Source: Oscillospiraceae bacterium
Lineage (GTDB): Bacteria > Bacillota > Clostridia > UBA1212 > UBA1255
Length of the DNA stretch: 55,957 nucleotides
Assembly (NCBI GenBank): GCA_015069185.1
Contig: SVJB01000005.1
Span: 1-55,957 of the forward strand
Reading direction: 5' to 3'
Part shown: piece by piece, positions 8,459-17,022 of the stretch
Layout: the number at the start of each line of letters is the position of its first letter
Position numbering within the stretch: position 1 is the first letter of the stretch
Notes under the pieces: generated by a model
Database searches by the model: none
Told to the model about the DNA's origin: nothing
Seen by the model: only the letters and a program-made list of their open reading frames with translations
Position numbers and translations under genes: made by a program

Positions 8459-9829
8459 ATGAAGAAAATAATTTTTTGTTTCCTGATTGCTGTGATTATG
8501 TTGGTAAGTTGCTTACCTATAATGACTGTAAGTGCAGCCTCCTTTGATACCAACATGACAGGTTGGCAGGGGATGGAATCAACATGGACATCTTCAGATA
8601 TAGGGTATAAAGATGGTGCAGAGCAGACAGTACTGGATATGGCGCTGTCGGATATTTCTGTAGATGGTACAAAAGATTTTATGTATACTGTTGAGGTAGA
8701 GAAAGAAAGTGGTTATGGTGCAGGGCTGGTTATTGGTGTGAAAGATAATTCAAGCAGACAGGCGGCTATTACTAATTTTGTTTACTTTATAGCAGATTCA
8801 TCTGATAATGTTTATTATCGCATATATACAAATTCAGAAGACGGATCACCTCACGGACGTAAGTTAACAGATACAGAAAATGCATCTTCCTACACCCTCA
8901 CAGTTCGCTATAGTGCAGTATCTGCTACTGCTACTTTCTTACTTGATGGTACACAGGTATCTACTCTGGCCGGTAAGGATGTTATTTCAGGATATGTTGG
9001 GTTGATATCACATGATGCATCCGTTTCTTTTAAGTCTGCAAAGCTTGATGTAGTAGAACCTGTTGCTAAGGATCCTGTTGTTTTTACAACAAATATGACA
9101 GGATGGCATGGGGTTGGCAGTACATGGACAAATACTGATACAATGGGATATATGGACGATGAGCTTCATGCCCTGCATGACTTTGCTTTTTCGGATATAA
9201 AAGTAGATAGCAATAAATCATTCCTGTATAAATGTGAGATGCAGCGCCTGGGTGGTTACGGTGTTGGCCTGATGTTTGGTGTGCCGGATATATCAAGTGC
9301 TGACGCAGTACAGACGCAGTATGTTAGATTCCTGGTAGATCCCATCAGTGTTACATATAGTGTGAATGGTGAGACGCCTGCCGGAAGACGTCTTACAGAT
9401 GATGAACTTGATCCTGCTGTAAATGATCCAAACGAGGAGCCTATGACATATGTATTAGAACTGGAATATTATGCAGATGAAGGCACAGCGTATCTGTATA
9501 TAAATGAAAATATTGTAGAAACTTTTTATGCGGAGGAGCTGATTGGAGGATATCTGGGATTAATAGCACATGATGCAAGAATTAGTGTTATTAGTGCTGA
9601 TTTCCAATATATTGAGGAGGCAACTCCTGCTCCTACACAGGAGTCTACTGAGGCACCAAACACACAAGCACCCGATGTAACCCAGGAGCCTACGCCGTTA
9701 GAAACTCCTACATGCGATATGGGGCCCGAGGGCACAACTGAGTCGGATAAAGGTTGCGGTTCTTCATCTGCTATCGCACAAGTAATGTTAGTTTTAGGTA
9801 TTGCTTTGGTTATAAAAAAGAAAAAATAA
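8459..9829 (+). CDS. Surface protein with two jelly-roll modules (CBM66-like) and CGSSSAIAQ C-terminal signal
   Basis: A 456-residue protein: signal peptide (to about residue 27, TVSA), two homologous modules of about 170 residues (about 31-200 and 210-385), a T/E/P-rich linker, and the tail KGCGSSSAIAQ + hydrophobic stretch + IKKKK. Each module opens TNMTGWxGxxSTW and closes GYxGLIxHDAxxS, with YGxGLxxGVxD in the middle. That pattern resembles the beta-sandwich modules at the C-terminus of some fructan-degrading enzymes (CBM66 type), so sugar binding is my best guess, not a firm call. No catalytic domain is present. The modules are shared with the next gene, and the tail with three other proteins in the window. 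Confidence 0.65.
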   Translation: MKKIIFCFLIAVIMLVSCLPIMTVSAASFDTNMTGWQGMESTWTSSDIGYKDGAEQTVLDMALSDISVDGTKDFMYTVEVEKESGYGAGLVIGVKDNSSRQAAITNFVYFIADSSDNVYYRIYTNSEDGSPHGRKLTDTENASSYTLTVRYSAVSATATFLLDGTQVSTLAGKDVISGYVGLISHDASVSFKSAKLDVVEPVAKDPVVFTTNMTGWHGVGSTWTNTDTMGYMDDELHALHDFAFSDIKVDSNKSFLYKCEMQRLGGYGVGLMFGVPDISSADAVQTQYVRFLVDPISVTYSVNGETPAGRRLTDDELDPAVNDPNEEPMTYVLELEYYADEGTAYLYINENIVETFYAEELIGGYLGLIAHDARISVISADFQYIEEATPAPTQESTEAPNTQAPDVTQEPTPLETPTCDMGPEGTTESDKGCGSSSAIAQVMLVLGIALVIKKKK

Positions 9830-9846
9830 AAATAGGAGGAGTAATA

Positions 9847-11679
9847 ATGTTTAATTACATTAAGAAAAGTTTATGTATTTTATTTGTAGTTGCTATTGCC
9901 GTATCAGGTTTTGTTACTGTAAATGCGGCAGACGGATTTACTACAAACATGACAGGCTGGAAGGGTCTGGATTCTAACTGGACACTTACAGAAGATGGCT
10001 ACAAAGACGGCCCGGAGCAAGGAGTTAACGATTTTGCTGTATCTGACGTAACGGTAGACGGAAACCATGATTTTACTTATACTGTTCGCATAGATAAACA
10101 GGGTGGATACGGTACAGGTATTGCTTTTGGTATTAAGGATGCAACTAACCAGGGTACAGCTTTACAAAACTTTGTTTACTTCATGGCTGATCCGGGAAGT
10201 GTATATTATCAGGTGTTTAAAGATGGAGTAGGACAAGGAGTAAATGGACGTCAGCTTACAGAGGCAGAGAAAGCAATGACTGACCTTACATTTACTATGA
10301 AATATGATGCAGACAGTGCTACAATCGGATTGTATTTTAATGGTCAGTATATCAAATACCTTGTTAATGCAAAGGATGTTGTTGCAGGAAACCTTGGTCT
10401 GTTTGCTCATGATGCAGCTATCTACGTGACTGAAGCAAATTATGAAAGCAAATGCGAGACGCTTGTAACTAACCTGCCCGGATGGAAAGGCTTAGATTCA
10501 AATTGGTACTTATCAGCTGTCGGATACAAAGATGGCGGAGAACAGGGTGTTCACGATTTGGCTGTTTCAGGATATGAGATAGACGGCACTGCAAACTTTA
10601 CTTATACTGCTACTGTTACTAAAGACGGTGGTTGGGCTGCCGGATTAGTATTAGGCGTTAAGGACATCTCAAGTCGTGATGCAGCGCTGAAGAATTTTGT
10701 ATGTTTCGCGGTAGATCCGGGCAATGCATACTATCAAGTATTTGTTGATGGTAATTTGGTGACAACACCTCTCAGAGCTTTGACTGATGCTGAGAAGGCC
10801 TTGTCAACATACACCTTGAAGGTTGTATATGATGCAGCTACAGGAAAGACTGCATTCTACTTAAATGATGTCATTGTTGCAGAGAGCGATAATCCGGAAT
10901 ATATCAAAGGATATATAGGCTTGTATGCTCACGATGCCAGCGTGCTTGCAACCCAAGCTGTTCTTGAAGTTGAAGGTGTAGCTGCGTTTGAGAGCAATCT
11001 CACAGGTTGGAGAGGTCTCGAATCCAGTTGGGCAAACTATATAGATGGTTTCCATGATGGTGCTGAGAAGACAGTAGAGGACATTGCTGTGTCAGAGGGT
11101 ATCGCAGATACAACAAAGAACTTTACATACACTGTTACATTTAAAAAGTTTGGTGGTTATGGTGCCGGCTTGATATTAGGTGTCAAGGATACATCAAGCA
11201 GAAATGCAGCTTTGGCAAATTATGTGTATTTCATTGCTGATCCGGACAATGCATATTATAAAATTCATGAGAATGGTCAGGCAGGCAGTCCTATTGCAAG
11301 ACAACTTACCGATGAGGAAAAGGCTCTTACAGAAATGACACTTAAAGTTGTATATGATGCTAAGACTCAAAATGCGAAGTTCTATCTTAACGATTCTCTG
11401 GTATCAGAACTTAATGATGCAAAGGATATTCTTTCCGGAAATCTTGGTGTGATATCACATGATGCAAGCATTGCCGTGCTAAGCAGTAATTATTCTGAAT
11501 CTACTCCTGAGCCGGATCCAACAGTAAAGCCTGCTGATCCAACAGAGACTCCTGACAATCCTCAGAATCCTGAATCAGGAGACGGAATAAGTTTTATAAT
11601 TCCTGTCGTAATTGCTATGTTAGGTATGGTTGCAGTATCAATAATTACTAATATTAAAAAGAAGTCAACACAAAACTGA
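9847..11679 (+). CDS. Surface protein with three jelly-roll modules (CBM66-like)
   Basis: A 610-residue protein with signal peptide (ends VNAA near residue 27) and three copies of the module seen in the previous gene, about residues 31-195, 200-375 and 380-560. Each begins with GWKGLDSNW or GWRGLESSW and ends with a GxxGLxxHDA strand. A D/P/T-rich linker and a C-terminal membrane helix with IKKKSTQN follow. Unlike its neighbours it lacks the CGSSSAIAQ motif, so it may stay membrane-bound. The start is the ATG at 9847 after AGGAGG; upstream in-frame codons overlap the preceding gene. Only 17 bp separate it from that gene, so the two are cotranscribed. No enzymatic residues are seen; glycan binding is inferred. 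Confidence 0.65.
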   Translation: MFNYIKKSLCILFVVAIAVSGFVTVNAADGFTTNMTGWKGLDSNWTLTEDGYKDGPEQGVNDFAVSDVTVDGNHDFTYTVRIDKQGGYGTGIAFGIKDATNQGTALQNFVYFMADPGSVYYQVFKDGVGQGVNGRQLTEAEKAMTDLTFTMKYDADSATIGLYFNGQYIKYLVNAKDVVAGNLGLFAHDAAIYVTEANYESKCETLVTNLPGWKGLDSNWYLSAVGYKDGGEQGVHDLAVSGYEIDGTANFTYTATVTKDGGWAAGLVLGVKDISSRDAALKNFVCFAVDPGNAYYQVFVDGNLVTTPLRALTDAEKALSTYTLKVVYDAATGKTAFYLNDVIVAESDNPEYIKGYIGLYAHDASVLATQAVLEVEGVAAFESNLTGWRGLESSWANYIDGFHDGAEKTVEDIAVSEGIADTTKNFTYTVTFKKFGGYGAGLILGVKDTSSRNAALANYVYFIADPDNAYYKIHENGQAGSPIARQLTDEEKALTEMTLKVVYDAKTQNAKFYLNDSLVSELNDAKDILSGNLGVISHDASIAVLSSNYSESTPEPDPTVKPADPTETPDNPQNPESGDGISFIIPVVIAMLGMVAVSIITNIKKKSTQN

Positions 11680-11683
11680 TTTC

Positions 11684-11693
11684 TATCCTTTCT
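11684..11693 (+). repeat. 3'-UTR motif TATCCTTTCT, copy 1
   Basis: The first of three identical 10-mers found after the stop codons of neighbouring genes and before their terminator hairpins; the others are at 12819-12828 and 14455-14464. Copies 1 and 2 share further bases upstream (AACTGATTT). Confidence 0.6.
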
Positions 11694-11725
11694 AAAAATT
11701 AGTAAGACTTCTATTTTACTATAGA

Positions 11726-11763
11726 CAAACACACGTCAGAACTTATAGTCTGACGTGTATTTG
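11726..11763 (+). terminator. Intrinsic terminator
   Basis: A 15-bp stem with one mismatch (core ACACGTCAGA / TCTGACGTGT, 8-base loop) followed by a broken T-rich stretch. It ends the two-gene unit 8459-11679. Confidence 0.7.
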
Positions 11764-11828
11764 TTTAATAAACACTTGGATATACTAAAAAATGAAAATA
11801 TGTCAATTTATTTGGTTAAGATTTGTAA

Positions 11829-11857
11829 TAGACTGTTAACAAATCAGGTTTTATAAT
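11829..11857 (+). promoter_or_regulatory. SigA-type promoter
   Basis: -35 TAGACT (11829-11834), 17-bp spacer, -10 TATAAT (11852-11857), 38 bp before the next start codon. Confidence 0.5.
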
Positions 11858-11894
11858 ATAGACATAAATTAACTAAATATGGAGGGTATTGTTT

Positions 11895-12797
11895 ATGAAG
11901 AAAATAGTATTTTTTATATGTATTGTTTTAGCATTGGTAATGTGTTCAGTGTCTGTATTTGCAGATGACGCAGCTACAGGAGAAACTCCATTATGGAATA
12001 CCAATATGAAATGGGTTCCTAAGAGTACTTCAAATGTGTCTACGGAATTTTCTGAAAATGAATCAGGCCTTTCCGGTAATAAGAATATGCATGATATTTG
12101 TTTTGCTGTTTCTGATAAATATGTAGATGGAAATACATCGTTTATTCTCGAATACGAGGTTACTATAGGAGAGATGACAAACGATAGCACAGTAAGAAAC
12201 GAAGGATGGATTCAATATATATTTGGTTTCGGATTTCCTTCTTCAGATGATTTTACTGATACTGACAGCGTTAAGCAGAATTTTGTACGTTCGTCCTTTG
12301 GTATTTTCCCTGTACATGATAATGGAACACCGCATTATCAGTTCGACGGAAAACACCTTGCTTTAGAGGAAGAGGTTGCAAATGCAGAGACATTGTCTGT
12401 AAGATTTGAGTATATTTCATCCCACGAAGAGATTGATATATATGTTAATGATGAATATTTAGAAACTATGTATTTTGATGCATCAATCCATGAAGGTTAT
12501 ATCGGTGTTGCATCTGCCTGGATGGATTGGACTATTACTAAAGCTATCATCACAGAATATCCTGATGGACTTCCTTCAGAGCAGGCTACTCCGGTACCGG
12601 AAGCTACTACAGCTCCAGAGATAACAAATGCACCTGAGGCTACAGAAGCACCGGAAGCTACTACAGCTCCTACAAGTGGCACTACAGGTACAGATGATAC
12701 TCCCGAGAAGAAGGATAAGGGTTGTGGATCCTCTTCTGCTATCGCACAAGTAATGTTGATTCTCGGTGCAGCTTTAATTTTAAAAAAGAGAAAATAA
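11895..12797 (+). CDS. Surface protein with one divergent jelly-roll module and CGSSSAIAQ C-terminal signal
   Basis: A 300-residue protein: signal peptide (to about residue 24, SVFA), one beta-sandwich module (about 35-215) and a linker built of PEAT/APE repeats. It ends KGCGSSSAIAQ, hydrophobic stretch, LKKRK. The module opens TNMKWVPKSTSNV and ends HEGYIGVASAWMDWTITKA, so it is a distant relative of the modules in the two preceding genes. I take the ATG at 11895, 8 bases after GGAGGG; a TTG six bases earlier is in frame but too close to that site. It has its own promoter and terminator, so it is a single-gene unit. A binding or display role is likely; the ligand is unknown. Confidence 0.65.
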   Translation: MKKIVFFICIVLALVMCSVSVFADDAATGETPLWNTNMKWVPKSTSNVSTEFSENESGLSGNKNMHDICFAVSDKYVDGNTSFILEYEVTIGEMTNDSTVRNEGWIQYIFGFGFPSSDDFTDTDSVKQNFVRSSFGIFPVHDNGTPHYQFDGKHLALEEEVANAETLSVRFEYISSHEEIDIYVNDEYLETMYFDASIHEGYIGVASAWMDWTITKAIITEYPDGLPSEQATPVPEATTAPEITNAPEATEAPEATTAPTSGTTGTDDTPEKKDKGCGSSSAIAQVMLILGAALILKKRK

Positions 12798-12818
12798 TCG
12801 TTATCGTATAACTGATTT

Positions 12819-12828
12819 TATCCTTTCT
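12819..12828 (+). repeat. 3'-UTR motif TATCCTTTCT, copy 2
   Basis: Second copy of the 10-mer, 22 bases after the stop codon and directly before the terminator stem. Confidence 0.6.
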
Positions 12829-12833
12829 TATAC

Positions 12834-12863
12834 AATCCCCGACTTTATAAAAGTCGGGGATTT
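12834..12863 (+). terminator. Intrinsic terminator
   Basis: A stem of about 12 bp (ATCCCCGACTTT / AAAGTCGGGGAT) with a 4-5 base loop, followed by TTTG. A closely related stem terminates the solute-binding protein gene at 14.48 kb. Confidence 0.8.
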
Positions 12864-12936
12864 GTAGATTTTCAATATAAATAACATGTATTTGTAAATT
12901 GTAAATTATAATAGTGCGCTGCACACAGGTTTATTT

Positions 12937-12999
12937 ACGGTTTTGTGCATTTATTTTACTATTTTGTGCATTTGTTTTTTATTAAATCTATGCTACTAT
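12937..12999 (+). promoter_or_regulatory. Promoter with two-box GCATT operator for the solute-binding protein gene
   Basis: Two copies of TTTTGTGCATTT (12941-12952 and 12962-12973) lie 21 bp apart. The downstream box shares its last base with the -35 TTGTTT (12972-12977). After a 16-bp spacer comes an extended -10, TGCTACTAT (12991-12999). The upstream copy is part of ACGGTTTTGTGCATT, matching ACGGTATCGTGCATT at 196-210. Position against the -35 and the two-turn spacing suggest activation by an AraC-type protein. Confidence 0.7.
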
Positions 13000-13038
13000 C
13001 ACAACAAATATAAGACTCTAGTATTGGAGGTTTATCAA

Positions 13039-14385
13039 ATGAAAAAGATTATTAAGAGGACAATTGTATTATTAATTGTGACTTTGACCATCTTAGGTAT
13101 GGTTGCTTGTACTCAGGCACCAATTGTTAGTGTAGACCATGTAGATGATAGCTATGAGCCTAATGTTTCCGGTGAGATCACATGGACTTTTTATACAAAC
13201 AATGCTTTTGAGAAAAAAGCCGCAACTTCTTTCATTAAAGCATTCGAGAGTGCATATCCTAATGCGTCAGTAAAGCATGACTCGTCACCAGCTGATGTAA
13301 ATCGTGTTGCAGGTGGTACAATTGGTGATGTGTTCTATTTCCTTGAGACTGAGACCTACAAATATGGTGTTGTAAATAATGGTCTTATGCCGCTCGAGGG
13401 TTATGTTTCTGCTTTTGATATGGATTTATCTGATGTTTACATAGGTGTGTATGAGGTAGGCAAAGTTGATGGACACCTCTACTATGTAGCAAGAGACTAT
13501 AACTCAATTTGTTTTGACTATAACCTTTCTAAATTAAGAGAATTGAACCTGGATACCAGAGTTACTAATGACTGGACATGGGGTACATTACGTGATATTT
13601 CTAAGATCGTTACAGAGGCTACTGCTGATGAAAATGAGAAATATTATGGTGCTAATATTGATCTTACATATTCTCCTGTATATGTAACATTCTTTGAATC
13701 CGGAGTAGGTTCTACCTGGTGTGACACAGAAGAGAAAAAAATCACTTTTAATGATGAAAATGGACAGACTCTTAAGGCTATTAAGGAATGTATTGAAGAT
13801 GCTCTTGCAGGATATATCAATCCGGGAACAAGCAGTCGTACACAAGGAGATTCTATTTTTAAATATTTAGTTCATCCTAATGTTCTGGACCATGGTAAGA
13901 GATATGATTCAGCCGGTATTGATTGGGATATGGTAGCTTTCCCCGGTTTCGGTGAGAATGGTGAGAATAGAAGATTTGGCTGTGGTTCTTCAGGATTTGG
14001 TGTTTATAACCGTACACAGAATCAGGACACAGCTGCTGCTTTTGCACTTTACTTCTTTACAGAAGAAGGACAGCTTGCTTATAATGGTCAGCCTGGTGCG
14101 TCTGTACCTTTGGTAGGTGCTTTGAAGGATTCTGATTCCTGGAGATATCCTAATGAAACTAATTGGGTAGACAAGAACTGGGATGCATTCGTATACGAAG
14201 CTCATACTGCAAGTATTGTAGGTGAGGTCGTAAATCGTATGCCGTATGAAGTTGCTGAGATAATAGATACTGAAATGCGTTTTATTATCGATAACGTAAT
14301 GAATGGCAGAACATCAATTGACGATGCATTCATGAAGCTTGAGACAAAATGTAATGAAAAATGGTCTACTCTTATTGATTATTAA
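13039..14385 (+). CDS. Extracellular solute-binding lipoprotein, family 1 (sugar ABC type)
   Basis: A 448-residue lipoprotein with lipobox MVAC (C24). The fold signature of carbohydrate-binding proteins of ABC importers is clear: ITWTFYTNNAFEKKAATSFIKAFE near the start of the mature domain, then GDVFYFLET, YYVARDYNSICFDYN, DWTWGTLRDISKIV and FGCGSSGFGVYN. The start is the ATG at 13039 behind GGAGG; an earlier in-frame ATG would add 32 residues that run through the promoter. No permease or ATPase gene lies nearby, so it is an orphan that must work with a transporter encoded elsewhere. Its promoter shares its operator with the glycosidase-like genes, so it probably imports a product of that system. 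Confidence 0.85.
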   Translation: MKKIIKRTIVLLIVTLTILGMVACTQAPIVSVDHVDDSYEPNVSGEITWTFYTNNAFEKKAATSFIKAFESAYPNASVKHDSSPADVNRVAGGTIGDVFYFLETETYKYGVVNNGLMPLEGYVSAFDMDLSDVYIGVYEVGKVDGHLYYVARDYNSICFDYNLSKLRELNLDTRVTNDWTWGTLRDISKIVTEATADENEKYYGANIDLTYSPVYVTFFESGVGSTWCDTEEKKITFNDENGQTLKAIKECIEDALAGYINPGTSSRTQGDSIFKYLVHPNVLDHGKRYDSAGIDWDMVAFPGFGENGENRRFGCGSSGFGVYNRTQNQDTAAAFALYFFTEEGQLAYNGQPGASVPLVGALKDSDSWRYPNETNWVDKNWDAFVYEAHTASIVGEVVNRMPYEVAEIIDTEMRFIIDNVMNGRTSIDDAFMKLETKCNEKWSTLIDY

Positions 14386-14454
14386 TAATTAAAGAGTATC
14401 TATAAAAACATTATATTAAGAACCAAAGATAGATATTTCTTTACATAATGTATT

Positions 14455-14464
14455 TATCCTTTCT
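14455..14464 (+). repeat. 3'-UTR motif TATCCTTTCT, copy 3
   Basis: Third copy of the 10-mer, 70 bases after the stop codon and just before the terminator stem. Confidence 0.6.
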
Positions 14465-14470
14465 GATAAT

Positions 14471-14501
14471 TTCCCTGACTTTACTTAAGTCGGGGATTTT
14501 A
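14471..14501 (+). terminator. Intrinsic terminator
   Basis: Stem TCCCTGACTT / AAGTCGGGGA with one G-T pair and a short loop, followed by TTTTA. It ends the solute-binding protein transcript. Confidence 0.75.
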
Positions 14502-14562
14502 CTTTATTAACTAAAATATATGTGATATAATCTTGAAAATACAGCATATGAGGTGTTTATTC

Positions 14563-15600
14563 ATGGCAAATAAAATGTATTCAGCTTTTATATCGTCTGC
14601 CTACGAGAGTCTACGTGATGAGAGATCTCTTGTTATAGAGAGTTTGCTGGATTATCGTGTGTTTCCTATTTGTATGGAACATTTCACAGCATCATCCAGT
14701 GGCAGATTCAGTGATATTGAGGAGCTCATAGATGATTCTGATTTCTTTATATTACTTCTTGGTAGCAGGTATGGCTCTTGTGATGAAAATGGCATAAGCT
14801 GGACAGAACGTGAATATGACTACGCAGTAGATACAGGTAAGATGACCCTTGCTCTTATTTGCGATGAGCTTTCGGAACTTATAAAATTAGATGATCGTAG
14901 TAGTTTATCAGAAGATCAACTAAGACAGATTGCATTTTGTGAGAAGATTTCATTTGCCCGTACTATAACAAAAGATTTGCCGATTCCCAGAATAATCGGA
15001 CAGTTCTTCTCGCCGGTTAACTTTGAACGTTGTGCCGGGTGGGTACGAACTGAAAATGAGGTACGTTCTCAATGTAAACTGGAAAAATGGCAACAAGAGC
15101 ATATGGCATATAATCTGGCCGGTACATGGTATCATGTACATTTAAGTGCAGGAGATCCAAACTACATACGTACAGGAAAGATACAGATATCACAGCAGTT
15201 TGACCCCGATAATTATAAGAAGCTTCGCTTTGAGGGCCTTAACTATAATGTAAAATACGACAAGATCGGGGACAAGCTTAACCAGAATATGCTCAAGCGT
15301 ACTCGTTGGACTGGTGAGTATGATATTAATGAAGCCGGTGAAATGTTTGGTTTGTTCCATTCGAAAAGGGAATTTTCTGACAAGTTTAACGAACAAGTTG
15401 TAGAGCAGGGCACGAGACGAGGGATACATGACTTTACTGTAGATGTAAGTGAGAACAATCTTGTGGAGTTTTTTCACGGAGAGTTCCATGATGAGGCTCC
15501 GTCGCCAAAGTTTGGTTTTATATATGCTTTCCGTAGCGAACAGGCAAGACTTGATTTCCTTAAAGAAAATTTTGCGGAAACACTTGAGAATATTATATAA
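14563..15600 (+). CDS. DUF4062 domain protein
   Basis: A 345-residue soluble protein. Residues 4-90 match the DUF4062 pattern: AFISSAYESLRDERSLVIESLL, then FPICMEHFTASSSG, FFILLLGSRYGS and SWTEREYDYAV. This is a TIR/Rossmann-like domain often found at the N-terminus of signalling or defence-type proteins. The C-terminal half (LAGTWYHVHLSAGDPNY onward) looks like a beta-rich sensory domain I do not recognise. The start is the ATG at 14563, 7 bases after GAGGTG, and an extended -10 (TGATATAAT, 14523-14531) lies just upstream. It stands 11 bp before the inositol monophosphatase gene. Its role is unknown; a defence link is only family association. Confidence 0.7.
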   Translation: MANKMYSAFISSAYESLRDERSLVIESLLDYRVFPICMEHFTASSSGRFSDIEELIDDSDFFILLLGSRYGSCDENGISWTEREYDYAVDTGKMTLALICDELSELIKLDDRSSLSEDQLRQIAFCEKISFARTITKDLPIPRIIGQFFSPVNFERCAGWVRTENEVRSQCKLEKWQQEHMAYNLAGTWYHVHLSAGDPNYIRTGKIQISQQFDPDNYKKLRFEGLNYNVKYDKIGDKLNQNMLKRTRWTGEYDINEAGEMFGLFHSKREFSDKFNEQVVEQGTRRGIHDFTVDVSENNLVEFFHGEFHDEAPSPKFGFIYAFRSEQARLDFLKENFAETLENII

Positions 15601-15611
15601 GTGAGGTATTT

Positions 15612-16376
15612 ATGAATTACGATTTAATTATAGATTTAGTAAAAAAAGCAGGTAAGCTGGCCCTGGACAGTAAACTTCGCTTACATGTAGAGATGAAGGG
15701 CGCTGCAGATTTTGTCACAGAGGTAGACCTTAAAATCAGTGATTATCTAAAAAAAGAATTAGCCGTGCTTACTCCTGATATCGGCTTTATGAGTGAAGAA
15801 GAGAAAAGTGAGATACAACCGCGGAGATGGATTCTGGATCCGATAGATGGCACTACCAATCTTGTGTACAACTATAATATGAGTTCTGTATCATTGGCAT
15901 TATTTGATACTGACAAAGTGGTTTTTGGTGTCGTACATAATCCCTTTAATGGTGAGACGTTTACAGCTATAAGAGGTCAGGGCGCATGGCTCAATGGTGA
16001 GAAGCTGGGAAACGCTCCGGATCGACAGATAACAGATAGTATTATTGAGTTTGGCGCTGGATCTACTCATAAGGACCAGGCAGAGCAGACATTTATGCTT
16101 GCCAAAGAGGTATTTGAAGAATGCCTTGATCTTCGTAGAATCTGTTCCTCGGCCCTGGCAATTTGTTATATTGCAGCAGGACGACTTAATGGATATTTTG
16201 AGAAGGTATTAAAACCATGGGATTATGCGGCTGCCGTATTGCTCCTGGAAGAATGTGGAGGAAAAGCATGTGACTGGCAAGGAAATCTACTTCAGTACGA
16301 AAATCCTACGTCGATTATATGCGGCATGCCCAAAGTGGCGGAGTTCTTATTAAAAAAGGTGAGTAAGTATATGTAA
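15612..16376 (+). CDS. suhB: Inositol monophosphatase family protein
   Basis: A 254-residue Mg2+/Li+-dependent phosphatase. The metal-binding motifs are complete: EEE near residues 62-64, D76-P-I-D79-G-T-T in WILDPIDGTTN, and the C-terminal motif WDYAAAVLLLEECGG near 205. The family hydrolyses inositol-1-phosphate and related sugar phosphates in the cytosol; some members act on 3'-phosphoadenosine phosphate or fructose-1,6-bisphosphate instead, so the substrate is open. GTGAGG precedes the ATG, and the gene follows the DUF4062 gene by 11 bp. Confidence 0.85.
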   Translation: MNYDLIIDLVKKAGKLALDSKLRLHVEMKGAADFVTEVDLKISDYLKKELAVLTPDIGFMSEEEKSEIQPRRWILDPIDGTTNLVYNYNMSSVSLALFDTDKVVFGVVHNPFNGETFTAIRGQGAWLNGEKLGNAPDRQITDSIIEFGAGSTHKDQAEQTFMLAKEVFEECLDLRRICSSALAICYIAAGRLNGYFEKVLKPWDYAAAVLLLEECGGKACDWQGNLLQYENPTSIICGMPKVAEFLLKKVSKYM

Positions 16377-16388
16377 TCGTTTTGCATG

Positions 16389-16419
16389 CCCTGTACGAAG
16401 ATGATCACAGGGTTGATTT
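16389..16419 (+). terminator. Possible weak terminator
   Basis: CCCTGT...ACAGGG stem with a 12-base loop followed by TTGATTTTT, between the phosphatase and methylase genes. The stem is short, so partial readthrough is likely. Confidence 0.35.
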
Positions 16420-16437
16420 TTGTAGAAAGAGGTTATT

Positions 16438-17016
16438 ATGTCCCAGATACTGGAGACTATTATAAAAGAAAAGAAACTTTATTTAGAGACACAACCGGAA
16501 CTGTTTTCACCAAAAAAAATTGACAAGGGTACTCTTGCCATGTTGTCCCATGTTGAGTTTGGCAGTGAAGATAAAGTATTGGACCTTGGTTGTGGATATG
16601 GAGTAGTTGGTATACTTGCGGCAAAGCTTATCGGAGAGACAAATGTTGTTATGTGTGATGTTGACGAAAGAGCAGTTGATATTGCAAAGAAAAATGCGGT
16701 AGCAAATAATGTTTCACATATAGCAATACTCCAATCTGACTGTCTTGATAATATAGAGGACAGAGATTTTACATTGGTTTTATCTAATCCACCTTACCAC
16801 ACTGACTTCAGTGTGGCCAAAAGATTTATTGAAGACAGCTTCAAAAGACTTAAAATTGGTGGTAAAATGCTAATGGTTACCAAGCGCCTTGATTGGTACA
16901 AGAATAAATTGACTTCTGTATTCGGTGGTGCTATGGTATATCAGGAGGATGGCTATTTCGTATTTATAGCAGAAAAGAGACAGCCGTACATGGCAAAGAA
17001 AAGTAAAAGGAGATAG
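16438..17016 (+). CDS. Class I SAM-dependent methyltransferase, RsmC-like
   Basis: A 192-residue protein with the SAM-binding motif I VLDLGCGYGVVGILAA (about residues 45-60), acidic motif MCDVDERAVDIAKKNA, and the catalytic NPPYH motif near residue 120. The pattern and length match the small MTS-domain proteins related to RsmC, which make N2-methylguanosine in 16S rRNA. The N-terminal duplicated domain of E. coli RsmC is absent, as is normal in Firmicutes. The exact target nucleotide is inferred from the family. It is 6 bp upstream of the Mrp gene. Confidence 0.8.
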   Translation: MSQILETIIKEKKLYLETQPELFSPKKIDKGTLAMLSHVEFGSEDKVLDLGCGYGVVGILAAKLIGETNVVMCDVDERAVDIAKKNAVANNVSHIAILQSDCLDNIEDRDFTLVLSNPPYHTDFSVAKRFIEDSFKRLKIGGKMLMVTKRLDWYKNKLTSVFGGAMVYQEDGYFVFIAEKRQPYMAKKSKRR

Positions 17017-17022
17017 ATATTA

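Noticed and set aside
12911-12927. Small palindrome GTGCGCTGCAC upstream of the solute-binding protein gene as a main operator
   Set aside because: It is not shared with the other two promoters, whereas the GCATT boxes are; it may be incidental.
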